A DNA stretch of 64,000 bases from the NCBI RefSeq assembly GCF_000981385.1, contig NZ_LATZ01000002.1:231152-295151 (forward strand). The letters are read 5' to 3'. Source of the DNA: Bacillus sp. SA1-12 (GTDB taxonomy: Bacteria; Bacillota; Bacilli; Bacillales; Bacillaceae). The first letter of the stretch is position 1. Every line of letters starts with the position of its first letter. Shown in pieces: positions 17,049 to 27,113 of the stretch. The notes beneath the pieces were generated by a model. That model was not told the origin of the DNA. It searched no databases and was given only the letters and a program-made list of their open reading frames with translations. The translations under genes and the position numbers were made by a program.

Positions 17049-17488
17049 TGCTGTTCCTCCTTCAGCTTAGGACGAAATACGACATAGCTTGTAGGTGTCT
17101 CCCTGACAAAAACTTGAACACATTTCGGTTTATTTGGTTTTGAATCCAACTCCTTTTGGATCTCTTCCCAAATCGCACGTGCTACCCCTTCGGTTGTCGG
17201 GAAATAATCCGGATTCTCTTCCGAGAATAAATCCGTATGATCATTTAATATAGAATGATCAAAGCGGTTATGAATCAACTTTTTGATGCTGGCAAAGTTC
17301 ACTAAAAAACCAGATTCGTCAAGGTTATCACCAGCTATCGTTATATTTACAAAATAGGTATGACCGTGTACCTTTTGGCATTTTCCAGCATCTACATGCG
17401 GAATAAAATGAGCAGCAGCAATATGCATATCTTTATTTAATTCAAATTGATAAGGATGCTGTACTTGAGGATAAATTTGTTGAATCAT
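17045..17488 (-). CDS. queD: 6-carboxy-5,6,7,8-tetrahydropterin synthase QueD
   Basis: A 147-residue member of the PTPS/QueD family. The zinc ligands are in AAHFIPH and HGHTYFVNI, and the catalytic Cys is in [11 protein letters not shown]. It makes the pterin intermediate from GTP-derived dihydroneopterin triphosphate. It overlaps queC and queE by 4 nt on each side, so all three are coupled. Confidence 0.95.
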   Translation of the reverse strand: MIQQIYPQVQHPYQFELNKDMHIAAAHFIPHVDAGKCQKVHGHTYFVNITIAGDNLDESGFLVNFASIKKLIHNRFDHSILNDHTDLFSEENPDYFPTTEGVARAIWEEIQKELDSKPNKPKCVQVFVRETPTSYVVFRPKLKEEQQ

Positions 17489-18147
17489 CGGACATCCACA
17501 CCTTTTTCAAGTAAATAATCATCCAGACCTTTTTTTCTTAATTGGCATGCCGGACATTCACCACAGCCATCAGCTATCACGCCGTTATAACAGGTCAATG
17601 TTTTCTCTCGAACAAAATCAAGTGCACCAAGTTCATCTGCTAACTTCCATGTTTCCGCCTTATTAATCCACATTAAAGGAGTATGAATAACAAAAGGCTT
17701 ATCTAGTGCTAGATTCAAGGTTACATTACAAGATTTAACAAATGCGTCTCTGCAATCCGGATACCCGCTAAAATCTGTTTCACATACACCTGTTACAATA
17801 TGTCTCGCACCAATTTGATCGGCCAAAATAGTCGCAAATGATAAAAATAAGAGGTTTCTTCCCGGTACGAAAGTGGATGGCAGCTCCCCATCCTTGTGTT
17901 CGATCTCAATATCTGCCCTTGTTAGTGCATTTGGCGCCAGCTGATTTAATAATGACATATCTAAAATATGATGCTTAACATTAAGTTCTTCTGCAATCGA
18001 TTTGGCCACTTCAATTTCTAGGCTGTGACGCTGATTATAATTAAAGGTTACTGCGATAACCTCTTTAAATTCCTTTAAGGCCCAAAATAGACATGTTGTA
18101 CTATCTTGTCCACCGCTAAATACAACAACTGCCTTTTCATTTTTCAT
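17485..18147 (-). CDS. queC: 7-cyano-7-deazaguanine (preQ0) synthase QueC
   Basis: ATP-dependent enzyme turning 7-carboxy-7-deazaguanine and ammonia into preQ0. The PP-loop [12 protein letters not shown] is at the N-terminus, and the zinc site [13 protein letters not shown] is at the C-terminus (with an upstream Cys in LTCYNG). I choose ATG 18147, giving 220 residues as in B. subtilis; the open frame extends to 18222 through the leader terminator, which rules the longer form out. First gene of the operon behind the preQ1 riboswitch. Confidence 0.97.
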   Translation of the reverse strand: MKNEKAVVVFSGGQDSTTCLFWALKEFKEVIAVTFNYNQRHSLEIEVAKSIAEELNVKHHILDMSLLNQLAPNALTRADIEIEHKDGELPSTFVPGRNLLFLSFATILADQIGARHIVTGVCETDFSGYPDCRDAFVKSCNVTLNLALDKPFVIHTPLMWINKAETWKLADELGALDFVREKTLTCYNGVIADGCGECPACQLRKKGLDDYLLEKGVDVR

Positions 18148-18212
18148 GTAAAACGTTCCCTTCTGTGGAAAAATGTAGAAAGATGTATAGTTTTCATTTA
18201 ATAACAGAAAAT

Positions 18213-18244
18213 AAAAAAACACCTGCGAAATAAATTCGAGGTGT
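18213..18244 (-). terminator. Riboswitch-controlled terminator of the que leader
   Basis: On the minus strand ACACCTCGAA pairs with TTCGCAGGTGT (one bulge), followed by TTTTTTTATTTT. It sits between the preQ1 aptamer and queC. Confidence 0.85.
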
Positions 18245-18284
18245 CTAGCACTTTTTTCTATAACAAAACTACAATAAGGATCTA

Positions 18285-18318
18285 TTAGTTTTTTATAGAG
18301 GGTTTTGCTAGAACCTCT
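18285..18318 (-). promoter_or_regulatory. preQ1-I riboswitch aptamer
   Basis: On the minus strand AGAGGTTCTAGC, a short A-rich loop, CCCTCT and the tail ATAAAAAACTAA match the class I preQ1 aptamer of B. subtilis queC almost base for base. The AGAGG/CCTCT stem and A-rich tail form the pseudoknot. The segment TTCTAGCA is also complementary to TGCTAGA at the 5' arm of the downstream terminator, so an antiterminator can form when preQ1 is absent. Confidence 0.95.
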
Positions 18319-18664
18319 CCCGATTTTTTAAACAGACTAAATCGGATTTGCTCTTTAATTTTCAACTAAAAAAATATATCACGAAAGTAACATTTTTGCA
18401 ATCTTATTATGAATGAGATCTGTTTGTTGACGTGTAATATGTTTAGGATGACTGGCGTTACACTTTTTTTATACCATTATTTTATTATTGTTTGTTGAAA
18501 AAAATGATTGGAGTATTTTGTGTTTTTTCTGACTTGTTCGCAATCTGTTTGTCCCTCATTTTTTGTATAGAGGTGTTTGTGTACTTCATTCACTTTATGT
18601 TATGAAATTAATTAGCCTGGCAGGTTTAACTATGCTGTAAAAAAAGAAAAGCATTCATACAAGA

Positions 18665-18715
18665 AGCTGTCTCAATACCTAAGGATAAGACCCTTCATGA
18701 GACAGCTCTTTCTAT
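18665..18715 (+). terminator. Hairpin between the que leader and the 41-aa gene
   Basis: A 10-bp perfect stem (AGCTGTCTCA with TGAGACAGCT). The T-rich flank (CTTTCTATTT) is on the plus strand; it may also serve the minus-strand gene. Confidence 0.5.
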
Positions 18716-18721
18716 TTCACG

Positions 18722-18847
18722 TTATTTTTCTCCCTTTTTCCCAGCTTCATTTGCAAGCTCTTCAAAAGATTTGACTTTACCGTGAGGATTTTGCGATTGT
18801 TTCCGGACAGCCCATTGACGTTCTTGCTGTGATTTTGATTGTGTCAT
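18722..18847 (-). CDS. Small 41-aa hydrophilic protein
   Basis: The reading starts MTQSKSQQERQWAVRKQSQN and ends AGKKGEK. It is very hydrophilic, basic and Gln-rich, like many small spore or stress proteins of Bacillus. AAGGGG lies 8 nt before the ATG. It sits between two hairpins, which fits an independent small gene. The family is not identified with certainty. Confidence 0.6.
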   Translation of the reverse strand: MTQSKSQQERQWAVRKQSQNPHGKVKSFEELANEAGKKGEK

Positions 18848-18974
18848 GTAAAAAACCCCTTTTTCATCTAAGTAAACTTATCAGAAGCCTCTATAAATAG
18901 CTTCCAGTTTATTTTTTCCCACAGGGGCATTTTCATTCGACATCCTTTTAACAACCCTTTTTGCTATTAAAAAA

Positions 18975-19046
18975 CTGTCTAAAACAAAAAGGGTCAGACC
19001 ACCAAATTAATGTAAATTGTTTGGTCTGGACCCTTTTTAGACAGCT
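18975..19046 (-). terminator. Terminator of the CNNM gene, GGGTCAGACC hairpin family
   Basis: AAAAAGGGTCAGACCACCAAA pairs with TTTGGTCTGGACCCTTTTT; an outer CTGTCT/AGACAG pair extends it. It ends just past the stop at 19050. Confidence 0.8.
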
Positions 19047-19049
19047 TTT

Positions 19050-20396
19050 TTAAGAAGTAGCAATATTCTTTTCGAGCAAGGCAGGGTTTGGCAATGCTTC
19101 CTTTTGAATCTCTGTAATTTCAAGATAACGGATATGATGATTTTCCATCTCTTTTACCTTAAAATTATAAATACCAAATTGAACGAACCCTCCTGTTTGG
19201 ATCTCATACTGATTGGTTAAGACCCAACCTCCAATCGTATCAACATCGGTATCATCAATATCGATGCCAAGCAGCTCGTTTACTTCACTAACAAGCACTT
19301 TACCGTCAATTATATATTTCGAATCACTTATTTTTTGAATAAGCGGAACCTCGTCGGCATCAAATTCATCGCGAATTTCACCAACTATTTCTTCTAAAAT
19401 GTCTTCAACTGTAACAAGACCGGCAGTTCCGCCGTATTCATCAATAAGAATGGCCATATGAATTCTTTCTTTTTGCATTTTTAAAAGCAATTCTTGAATA
19501 GGAACCGATTCTGGAACCTGAATGATTGGCCGAATATACTTTTTAATGGAAAAGGTTTGCTCTGGATCGACATGGATGAGATCGGTAAATATTTCTTTAA
19601 TATTGACCATACCAACAACATGATCCTTATCTCCATCTACAATAGGATATCGGGTATATTTTTCATCTTTTATAATGACTAATTGCTCTTGGATCGGTGC
19701 ATCAATTGATAATGAAATAATTTCCGTGCGCGGCACCATTATTTCTTTTGCAATTCGATTATCAAATTCAAAGATTTTATTCACATATTTGAATTCCGAT
19801 TGATTAATTTCTCCGCTCTTATAGCTTTCAGAAAGGATAATCCTCAGTTCTTCCTCACTGTGAGCCAGCTCATGCTCAGAGACAGGCTTTAGACCAAAAA
19901 TTCCGGTAACAAAGCAAGCTGATCCGTTTAAAGCCCAAATAAACGGGTACATTATACGATAAAAGCCCATTAACGGTCGTGCAAACCATAAGCTGATTGC
20001 TTCTGCTTTTTGAATAGCAACCGTTTTCGGTGCTAATTCTCCAACTACAACATGTAAAAAGGTAATAGTTGAAAATGCAATGACGAAGGATAACACTGTT
20101 GCGATTGAGCTTGGAAGATCGAAACGTTCAAATAAAGGCTTTAACAAATGTTCAATTGTCGGTTCACCAAGCCACCCTAAGCCCAAAGCTGTCATCGTTA
20201 TTCCTAATTGGCAGGCTGACAAATACTCATCAAGATTATCAATGACTTTCTTTGCAGCATTTGCCTGTTTGTTTCCTTCTGCAATTAATTGGTCAATACG
20301 AGAGCTCCTAATTTTAATGATCGCAAATTCAGAAGCTACAAAAAAACCCGTAAGAGCGATTAAAATTGCAACAAGCAACAAATTGACTATGTCCAA
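19050..20396 (-). CDS. CNNM/CorC-family transporter (MpfA/YhdP-like)
   Basis: A 448-residue membrane protein. Residues about 1-190 form the CNNM (DUF21) domain with 3-4 helices, including [22 protein letters not shown]. Two CBS domains (about 210-335; IMVPRTEI and [23 protein letters not shown]) and a C-terminal CorC/HlyC domain follow. B. subtilis MpfA (YhdP), a Mg2+ exporter, has this layout, but four paralogues exist, so no symbol is given. The start is TTG, with AAGGAAG upstream. I saw no M-box riboswitch in front. Confidence 0.85.
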   Translation of the reverse strand: MDIVNLLLVAILIALTGFFVASEFAIIKIRSSRIDQLIAEGNKQANAAKKVIDNLDEYLSACQLGITMTALGLGWLGEPTIEHLLKPLFERFDLPSSIATVLSFVIAFSTITFLHVVVGELAPKTVAIQKAEAISLWFARPLMGFYRIMYPFIWALNGSACFVTGIFGLKPVSEHELAHSEEELRIILSESYKSGEINQSEFKYVNKIFEFDNRIAKEIMVPRTEIISLSIDAPIQEQLVIIKDEKYTRYPIVDGDKDHVVGMVNIKEIFTDLIHVDPEQTFSIKKYIRPIIQVPESVPIQELLLKMQKERIHMAILIDEYGGTAGLVTVEDILEEIVGEIRDEFDADEVPLIQKISDSKYIIDGKVLVSEVNELLGIDIDDTDVDTIGGWVLTNQYEIQTGGFVQFGIYNFKVKEMENHHIRYLEITEIQKEALPNPALLEKNIATS

Positions 20397-20887
20397 ATAA
20401 GCTTCCTTACTCCGTCATAAACGGAAAAGGAGTCACCTCCTGAGAGTTAAATCAAAATCAAAAAACACAGGCGCCATATTTAGCCCCTTCAATTATTAAA
20501 AGTTCGCTTATAGAAATGTTTATACTTATCCATTCATGATAAAAATGTACTTACAAGACTAAACACAAGTGCCATGCCAATATCTAATTACTAAAATGAG
20601 CGTCCGCTTGGAGTACAATAAGGGATGCTGTTTGTTTATTTAATTTTAACACTGCCCCATATTATCACCCCACAATATCTATTGAATTAATCATAATACG
20701 ATAAAACTATACAGTCAAACGTAACACTTAGCTGATTTCTTAAATAAATATGTGAAATACCGTTTAAAAATACCTTTTCTAATGAAAAACAGCTTATTAT
20801 GACCATAAATGAGTGATAAAGCGATAATTGGCAGGTTTTAACTGAAATCGAATGATTTTTTTGAATTTTTCAACATTAAAATAGTTC
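20397..20887. other. Intergenic spacer without recognised elements
   Basis: About 490 AT-rich bases. A ribosome-site-like AGGAGGTGA and a short GGAG/CTCC hairpin occur just before the CNNM gene. I see no gene, riboswitch, repeat or clear operator. Confidence 0.4.
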
Positions 20888-21460
20888 TTATGTATTTAGT
20901 TTTACAATTTTAAAAAAATCCTCGTATGTATCCAAATAAAAATCCGCGCCCTTCTCATGGTTTTGAAACAAGCATGTATACAAGCCTGCTTCTTTAGCCG
21001 GAATAATATCTAAAAGCCGGTCACCAATTGCTATATCCAGACTGTATTTTTCATGTAAATACAAATAGGCTGTTGAATCAGGTTTTCTTGGAAAACCATC
21101 ATCACCGGCAACAATTTCACGAAAATAATGACCCCAGCCAAAATAATCGAGAATAAATTGAACCTCTTCTCTCGGCTTATGCGTCATAATAACATTTATC
21201 TTGGCATATTTTAAGACCTCTTCAACAAAGGGAAATGGTTTCTTACGGGCCGGTGACAAGGATTTATCCTTCTCTTTAAATTCAAGTATACTTTCATTGG
21301 TAAGCCTAAAGTACTTAGCTGCATGTGAAAAAGAGACTTTAAGCTGTTTTAAAATGTCTTCCTGTGCTATTTCTCCATTTAATACCTCATACATAACTTC
21401 TGTAAATGCCGGGTATGTATCAAATAAAGTGCCATCAAAATCCCATAAAATATTCAACAT
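20888..21460 (-). CDS. HAD-family phosphatase (phosphoglycolate phosphatase-like)
   Basis: A 190-residue cytosolic HAD hydrolase with motif I DFDGTLFDT (nucleophile Asp), motif II/III around VIMTHKPREE, and motif IV GDRLLDIIPAKEAG. The helical cap between motifs I and II places it in the PGP/beta-phosphoglucomutase-like subgroup. Substrate cannot be told from sequence. It lies between the CNNM gene and ykvI, with about 75 nt to ykvI. Confidence 0.85.
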   Translation of the reverse strand: MLNILWDFDGTLFDTYPAFTEVMYEVLNGEIAQEDILKQLKVSFSHAAKYFRLTNESILEFKEKDKSLSPARKKPFPFVEEVLKYAKINVIMTHKPREEVQFILDYFGWGHYFREIVAGDDGFPRKPDSTAYLYLHEKYSLDIAIGDRLLDIIPAKEAGLYTCLFQNHEKGADFYLDTYEDFFKIVKLNT

Positions 21461-21535
21461 GTTCTTCCTTTCAATGTCTAAAAATCTCTAGCGGTACAGC
21501 GATTATTTATATGTATCCATTTTATCATACTACCC

Positions 21536-22570
21536 TTATTTTCTTGGAACCTTCTTTACTATTAATAAGGCTAACACTCCTAAACAAATATAGCCGAAGA
21601 TCGGATACAATAAGGATATTAAAGAACTATAACCAAATTTACTTATAAATGCAGCAGCACTCAAAATGGCAATTACAATAATCATCCGCGGAAGCTTAAT
21701 ATATGAGAGGATCTGTTTTTCAAGTCCAAATAAGTTGCCAATAACTGATGTAAAAACTTCCCCATAGATAACTGCAATGTATATAAAATAAATGGCATAA
21801 AACGTGGTTTTCATAACTTCGGCCATAGGTATTTCAAATTGATTTAAATTTGGTAATGTTGACAATGCCAGATGGCTGCTGATTAGAACAATTGTTAAGA
21901 GAAGACCGCCAAGAAATCCTCCTCTTTTCAACACTTTTTCATCCTGAATCTCTTTTGCTAAAGGCACAAGAACAGCTGCAGCCATTGTCAAGTTAAAGGC
22001 GGCATATGAAAAAGCTGACAACATCCACTTATAAGAGGAAGTTGGCTCACTCGGTATGTTATAAAAAGGCTCAAGTGAAAACGACCGAACAGCTAGTATG
22101 GTACTAAACAATATTAACATCGGAACAACAATGATATTTACGCTAAAAAGTCCGTTCACACCAAAATACATAACTCCAATTGTAAGCAGAATCGTTATGA
22201 TTACACCTATCCTTACAGAAAGGTTAAGCTGCTCATAAAAAATTGCACCGGCACCAGATAGCATAATAGATGTTAAGCCGAGAAGGATAGTAAGCATAAA
22301 AAGATTAACAAATCCCCCGAACTTTCTGCCAAATAAAAAAGTCATTAAATCCTGATAGGACGCTGCATTTATTCTCTTTGAAAGGATAAGCATTTTGGTC
22401 CCAAGGGATATAAAAAGAAATCCGGCTAGCAAAATACCAGCAAGTCCAAAAACACCGTATTTCGTAAAAAATTCAACTATTTCCCTCCCTGTTGCAAACC
22501 CAGCTCCTACAACTGTACCGACATATACTGCTGCAACCTGAAAGGAAAAAATCCAAGATTTCTTCTTCAT
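21536..22570 (-). CDS. ykvI: YkvI, APC-like membrane transporter
   Basis: About 344 residues with around 10 membrane helices. The N-terminus (FSFQVAAVYVGTVVGAGFATG) resembles the first helix of branched-chain amino acid and Nramp-like carriers. From ATG 22570 (GAGGTG upstream) its length fits B. subtilis YkvI; the frame to 22642 adds an unlikely leader. It is divergent from clpE, as in B. subtilis. No substrate is known. Confidence 0.8.
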   Translation of the reverse strand: MKKKSWIFSFQVAAVYVGTVVGAGFATGREIVEFFTKYGVFGLAGILLAGFLFISLGTKMLILSKRINAASYQDLMTFLFGRKFGGFVNLFMLTILLGLTSIMLSGAGAIFYEQLNLSVRIGVIITILLTIGVMYFGVNGLFSVNIIVVPMLILFSTILAVRSFSLEPFYNIPSEPTSSYKWMLSAFSYAAFNLTMAAAVLVPLAKEIQDEKVLKRGGFLGGLLLTIVLISSHLALSTLPNLNQFEIPMAEVMKTTFYAIYFIYIAVIYGEVFTSVIGNLFGLEKQILSYIKLPRMIIVIAILSAAAFISKFGYSSLISLLYPIFGYICLGVLALLIVKKVPRK

Positions 22571-22698
22571 CCAACACACCTCACTAAAGTTAACCATAGC
22601 TTGTATCATTATATGAAAAAAAGTTGGGATGATTCTTTTCACTTTGAAACTATGTTTTTATAGTAAAAAATTCCCACTATTTTTTTCAGGCAAAATAC

Positions 22699-22727
22699 TT
22701 GAAAGTCAAAAAAGGTCAAATTATACT
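22699..22727 (+). promoter_or_regulatory. Sigma-A promoter of clpE
   Basis: TTGAAA (22699-22704), 17-bp spacer, TATACT (22722-22727). The first CtsR operator fills the spacer and the second lies just downstream of the -10. Confidence 0.8.
22704..22720 (+). promoter_or_regulatory. CtsR operator 1
   Basis: AGTCAAAAAAGGTCAAA, a tandem heptad of the CtsR consensus RGTCAAA-NNN-RGTCAAA, between the -35 and -10. Confidence 0.9.
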
Positions 22728-22729
22728 AT

Positions 22730-22746
22730 AGTCAAAGATGGTCAAA
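22730..22746 (+). promoter_or_regulatory. CtsR operator 2
   Basis: AGTCAAAGATGGTCAAA, directly downstream of the -10, over the transcription start. Confidence 0.9.
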
Positions 22747-22773
22747 GAGATGATCATTTTCTTAACACTCATT

Positions 22774-22790
22774 GGTCAAAGAATGTCAAA
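22774..22790 (+). promoter_or_regulatory. CtsR operator 3
   Basis: GGTCAAAGAATGTCAAA, in the untranslated leader of clpE; one position of the second heptad deviates. Confidence 0.8.
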
Positions 22791-22843
22791 GCATCTTATT
22801 TAGAGAACTATCCAAAAATACAAATAGAAATGAGGTTTTTTAA

Positions 22844-24970
22844 ATGATATGTGAAAAATGCCATAAAAATAAAGCTACTATCAATTTAACTGTTCAATTT
22901 AATAAAGAAAGTGAACAAATAACATTGTGTCAGAATTGCTATTCAACATATAAACAGTCAATTCCTACAGGATTTACTGGTGGATTTTCAGCATTTCCAT
23001 TTGATGAGTTCTTTAAAGGAATACAACCAAGTCAAGCATCTCAATTTACAAATCCTAACCCGCAAACCCAAGGCAGCGGTGGCGGAATATTAGATCAGCT
23101 TGGCCGCAACCTAACAAATGCAGCACGTGCGGGACTAATTGATCCAGTCATTGGTCGTGATGAGGAAGTTGACCGAGTCATTGAAATATTAAATCGCCGC
23201 AATAAAAACAACCCTGTTTTAATAGGTGAGCCAGGAGTTGGTAAAACAGCGGTTGTTGAAGGCCTTGCCTTAAAAATTGCAAATGGCACTGTACCATCTA
23301 AGCTTGCCAATAAAGAAGTATATCTTTTAGATGTTGCTTCCCTAGTTGCAAGTACAGGTATTAGAGGACAATTTGAAGAGCGCATGAAAAAACTTATTGA
23401 GGAGCTTCAACAGCGTAAAAACATCATTTTATTTATTGATGAAATTCATCAGCTTGTAGGTGCCGGTTCTGCAGAAGGCTCTATGGATGCAGGCAATATT
23501 TTAAAACCTGCGTTAGCCCGCGGTGAACTTCAAGTTGTTGGCGCAACAACACTTAAGGAATACCGAACAATTGAAAAGGATGCTGCTTTAGAACGCCGCT
23601 TTCAGCCAGTAATGGTTAACGAACCATCTCTCGAGCAAGCTGTAAACATTTTAAAAGGTCTTCAAGAGAAATATGAAAAGTATCACCATGTAACATACAC
23701 AGAAGATGCAATCAATGCTTGTGTAGCATTATCACATCGCTATATTCAAGATCGCTTCTTACCAGATAAAGCAATTGACCTACTAGATGAAGCTGGTTCT
23801 AAAAAGAATTTAACGATTTTAAACGTTAATGAAGAAGAAATAAAAGAACATTTAGAACAGCTTTCTAAACAAAAGGAAGAAGCAACTAAAAATGAAAACT
23901 ATGAATTAGCCGCTAAGTTAAGAGATGAAGAAAACCGTCTCGAAGCTCAATTAAGCCAAGAGGGAAATTCCGAAAAACCGACAGTTGATGTTGAGGATAT
24001 TCAAGGAATTATTGAAAAGAAAACAGGCATACCTGTCGGAAAGCTTCAAGAAAATGAACAAGCAAAAATGAAACATTTAGAGAAGCGTCTATCGGAAAAA
24101 GTGATTGGTCAAGCTGAAGCAGTCAAAAAAGTCGCTAAAGCGATTAGAAGAAGCCGTGCCGGCTTAAAGCCTAAAACAAGACCAATAGGTTCCTTCCTAT
24201 TTGTTGGACCAACAGGGGTAGGGAAAACGGAATTAACAAAAACACTTGCAGAAGAGTTATTCGGTTCCAAAGATGCAATGATTCGTCTAGACATGAGTGA
24301 ATATATGGAGAAACATTCTGTTTCTAAAATTATCGGTTCACCACCAGGTTATGTCGGCCATGATGAAGCAGGTCAATTAACCGAAAAGGTTCGCCGAAAC
24401 CCTTACAGTATCATCTTATTAGATGAAATTGAAAAAGCACACCCAGATGTTCAGCATATGTTCCTGCAAATTCTAGAGGACGGCCGTCTAACAGATAGCG
24501 GCGGACGCACGGTAAGCTTCAAAGATACAGTCATTATTATGACGAGTAATGCTGGGGTTGGAGAAAAACGTATCACTGTCGGTTTTGAAACGGCGTCAAA
24601 TACTGCAGTTGAAGAAAGTCAGCTTTTACAATCACTGGGCTCTTTCTTTAAGCCTGAATTCTTAAACCGCTTTGATAATATTATTGAATTCTCTTCGCTT
24701 AAAAAGGACGACCTTAACAAGATTGTTACACTAATGCTTAATGAATTAGCTTCTGTTTTAGAAGAACAGGATATTACCTTAACCGTAACAGATAAGGCAA
24801 AAGAAAAACTTGCGATTTTAGGTTACCATCCATCATTTGGTGCAAGACCACTTCGTCGTATGATTCAAGAACATGTTGAAGATAAACTAACGGACCTTCT
24901 ATTAGATGAAGAAGAAGTGACAAATGTAACAGTTGAAGTTGAAAATGATGAAATTGTCGTTAAAAAATAA
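22844..24970 (+). CDS. clpE: ATP-dependent Clp protease ATPase subunit ClpE
   Basis: A 708-residue Hsp100/Clp unfoldase that feeds misfolded proteins to ClpP after heat shock. The diagnostic N-terminal C4 zinc finger is CEKC (residues 3-6) with CQNC (about 29-32). Then follow AAA domain 1 (GEPGVGKT), a UVR-like linker, AAA domain 2 ([20 protein letters not shown]) and the ClpB D2-small domain. Three CtsR operators sit in its promoter, and it is a single-gene unit with its own terminator. Confidence 0.97.
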   Translation: MICEKCHKNKATINLTVQFNKESEQITLCQNCYSTYKQSIPTGFTGGFSAFPFDEFFKGIQPSQASQFTNPNPQTQGSGGGILDQLGRNLTNAARAGLIDPVIGRDEEVDRVIEILNRRNKNNPVLIGEPGVGKTAVVEGLALKIANGTVPSKLANKEVYLLDVASLVASTGIRGQFEERMKKLIEELQQRKNIILFIDEIHQLVGAGSAEGSMDAGNILKPALARGELQVVGATTLKEYRTIEKDAALERRFQPVMVNEPSLEQAVNILKGLQEKYEKYHHVTYTEDAINACVALSHRYIQDRFLPDKAIDLLDEAGSKKNLTILNVNEEEIKEHLEQLSKQKEEATKNENYELAAKLRDEENRLEAQLSQEGNSEKPTVDVEDIQGIIEKKTGIPVGKLQENEQAKMKHLEKRLSEKVIGQAEAVKKVAKAIRRSRAGLKPKTRPIGSFLFVGPTGVGKTELTKTLAEELFGSKDAMIRLDMSEYMEKHSVSKIIGSPPGYVGHDEAGQLTEKVRRNPYSIILLDEIEKAHPDVQHMFLQILEDGRLTDSGGRTVSFKDTVIIMTSNAGVGEKRITVGFETASNTAVEESQLLQSLGSFFKPEFLNRFDNIIEFSSLKKDDLNKIVTLMLNELASVLEEQDITLTVTDKAKEKLAILGYHPSFGARPLRRMIQEHVEDKLTDLLLDEEEVTNVTVEVENDEIVVKK

Positions 24971-24978
24971 AGAAATAT

Positions 24979-25015
24979 GAGGCTGTCTCACACTGATGAG
25001 TCAGCCTCTTTTTTA
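24979..25015 (+). terminator. Terminator of clpE
   Basis: GAGGCTG pairs with CAGCCTC, followed by TTTTTTTAT. Confidence 0.85.
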
Positions 25016-25097
25016 TATTTTATCAAACTAACAACCTGGAATATGGTAAAATTTCCTTATTACCAACGTACTTTAGCCTAAAGAGAGGAGAACTTAC

Positions 25098-26120
25098 ATG
25101 ATTTTTTTTCGAAGATTCTTCACAAAAATCATTCAAATGAATAATTGGATTCTTATTCTTGCTACTTTGTCGTTAATTCTTAGCAGCAGTTATATCATTT
25201 ATTTTATAGAACCAGGAACATTCAAGAATCCTTTTGAAGGCCTATGGTGGACGATGACAACCATTGCTACTGTAGGTTATGGTGATGTTTCCCCTGCATC
25301 TGTCAAAGGGAAGTTATTTGCGATGTTTTTGTATATTGTAGGAATTGGACTAATGACGATTTTCATCGGAAAAATAATTGATTTTTTTAGCATTCGAAAA
25401 AAGTTGAAGGAGGAGGGTAAATTGAAAATTACCGCGCGAGATCATATTATTTTAATTAACTGGACAAAAAAGGCTGAAATGACGTTGGAAGAACTCTTAA
25501 ATACATTCCAAAATATACGAGTTGTTATTATTGATGAGAATCTTTCCAAAACTCCTATTTTCCATGAACAGGTTGATTTTGTTAATGGGAATCCAGCAAA
25601 TATTGAAATTCTTCATCAAGCAAATTTACTTCAAAGTAAAACGGTCATGGTTTTTTCTCCAGATGGTCTAATGACAGCATCTCAAGCTGATGGTCATACA
25701 CTGCTAATTGCCTCAATGATTGAAGGGGTTGGAAAACAGCATAAGCGAAACATATATACAATTTGTGAGGTATCAGATTCAAAACATATTAACGCATTTG
25801 TGCATGCAAATGTGGAAGAATTTATTACCCCTAATGACACGGCAGCAAATCTAGCAGCTCGGTCAATTCTTTTTAACGGAACTAGTGAAATTATTAGGCA
25901 GCTGACAAGTCTCCAAGGTTTTGACCTATATGCTATTCCAATAAAAGAAGAATGGAAGACATTTGCAGATGCAAGACTAGCCTTGGCAGATAAAGGAGCG
26001 CTCCTTATTTCCAATGGAAATGATTTATCAATAATTACTCAACTTAGTCGTCCCATCCCCCATGATGCAAAATTATTTATTGTTTGCAATCATTCTACTT
26101 ATTTAGAGATCATTTCTTAA
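25098..26120 (+). CDS. Potassium channel with RCK/TrkA-N domain (YugO-like)
   Basis: A 340-residue two-helix K+ channel. The first helix is at residues 15-38, the pore loop with selectivity filter TVGYGD at about 58-63, the second helix at about 75-95, and a cytosolic TrkA-N (RCK) domain follows. The RCK part lacks a clean GxGxxG, starting IILINWTKKAE instead, as in the YugO/MthK-like group with altered nucleotide site. It probably sets K+ efflux. It follows clpE but is separated from it by a terminator. Confidence 0.85.
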   Translation: MIFFRRFFTKIIQMNNWILILATLSLILSSSYIIYFIEPGTFKNPFEGLWWTMTTIATVGYGDVSPASVKGKLFAMFLYIVGIGLMTIFIGKIIDFFSIRKKLKEEGKLKITARDHIILINWTKKAEMTLEELLNTFQNIRVVIIDENLSKTPIFHEQVDFVNGNPANIEILHQANLLQSKTVMVFSPDGLMTASQADGHTLLIASMIEGVGKQHKRNIYTICEVSDSKHINAFVHANVEEFITPNDTAANLAARSILFNGTSEIIRQLTSLQGFDLYAIPIKEEWKTFADARLALADKGALLISNGNDLSIITQLSRPIPHDAKLFIVCNHSTYLEIIS

Positions 26121-26202
26121 GCCTACATATAGAAGGCAATCGGATCTGCCTCTTGTCATGGTTGGCCCCTTTTGTACATAGATATGTAAAGAGGTGTTAA
26201 CG

Positions 26203-26478
26203 ATGATTAAATATTCAACTTTATTACTCTTTATCTCTTTCATTTTTCTCATTTTAAATGGATCTTCCATTGGATTTATCCTTTATCAAGAACGGCTCGG
26301 TGATCTGTTTGGGATCACCCTATTTTGTTGTACAAGTCTGCTAGGTGCTTTGCTTTCATCCATTGCTTTTGAAAACCAATCAACCTATTATTCCAATCTT
26401 TTTTTCTATTCTCATCTTGCTGTTACCCTTCTGCCCTTTTATTATTATGGAATCTCCGCCTTTTTAATGAAGTTGTAA
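26203..26478 (+). CDS. Small three-helix membrane protein
   Basis: A 91-residue protein with three hydrophobic segments (LLLFISFIFLILNGSSIGFI; LFGITLFCCTSLLGALLSSI; LFFYSHLAVTLLPFYYYGI). ATG 26203 has GAGGTG upstream; the in-frame ATG 26194 is not preferred. It lies 82 nt downstream of the K+ channel gene, with a weak hairpin in between. Function unknown. Confidence 0.6.
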   Translation: MIKYSTLLLFISFIFLILNGSSIGFILYQERLGDLFGITLFCCTSLLGALLSSIAFENQSTYYSNLFFYSHLAVTLLPFYYYGISAFLMKL

Positions 26479-26602
26479 TATAACCCTAAGTCTTAAATGT
26501 CTAAGACACCTATATGAAATAAACTTCCTCCTTTCACCTGACGAAAAAGGGAAAATCCCCCTGTAGAATAATGGTAACAATAACAAGGATGGAGGAAGTA
26601 AG

Positions 26603-26761
26603 ATGTATCCTAATGAATACGCTCTTAAAAAATTATATGATTTAAATAATGATGCTCTAGAAAAGAAATTTCATGAACAAAACAGTAGAAGATTTTATAA
26701 AAATAAACAAAAAGCTCCTTTAATAAAACGAATCATTACATTTATTTTTAAAGCACGGTAA
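26603..26761 (+). CDS. Small 52-aa basic protein
   Basis: The reading starts MYPNEYALKKLYDLNNDALE and ends RIITFIFKAR. It is basic (Lys/Arg rich) with a short amphipathic C-terminal helix. GGAGGAAG precedes the ATG by 4-7 nt. A terminator overlaps its stop codon. These signals support a real small gene; I do not recognise the family. Confidence 0.65.
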   Translation: MYPNEYALKKLYDLNNDALEKKFHEQNSRRFYKNKQKAPLIKRIITFIFKAR

Positions 26762-26783
26762 AAGGCACCGTGTTTTCTTTTTG
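26753..26783 (+). terminator. Terminator overlapping the stop of the 52-aa gene
   Basis: CACGGT pairs with ACCGTG around a short loop and is followed by TTTTCTTTTT. The stop codon is part of the loop. Confidence 0.7.
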
Positions 26784-27113
26784 ATCATATTTGTCTGTTA
26801 AGACTGTTATTTCAAATTTTTTTGCAATGAACAAATATGTGAATGATAAAGCTCATAATTATGAGATGCTATCGAAAGGTATGAGCAACTGGACATTGTA
26901 GTCTCCGCAGATGGAAAGCGGCTGCGGGGAAACCCAGAAGCCCCGCGGAAACCAAGCACCTGAGCGAAAATCCATATCCAAGCTTAAAACAACCATACTA
27001 AATACAACAATCTTTTGCAAAAGAGCTATAGCTAATAAGAAAATCCTAAAAAGTTACAAAAATTGACCGATATAAGTAATAAGAAAAATTTTTAGGAAAA
27101 ATGGTGATTTACA
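26762..27113. other. Non-coding spacer with a GC-rich intergenic repeat remnant
   Basis: No gene. Positions about 26885-26975 are markedly GC-richer than the flanks (CTCCGCAG, GCGGCTGCGGGGAAACCC, CCCCGCGGAAACC). They resemble a degenerate copy of the CTCCGCAGG/CCCCGCGGAAAGC type intergenic repeat seen in many Bacillaceae. The rest is AT-rich leader sequence in front of motA. Confidence 0.4.

Noticed and set aside
20397..20640. Mg2+ (M-box) riboswitch in front of the CNNM transporter
   Set aside because: None of the conserved M-box segments is present in the leader.
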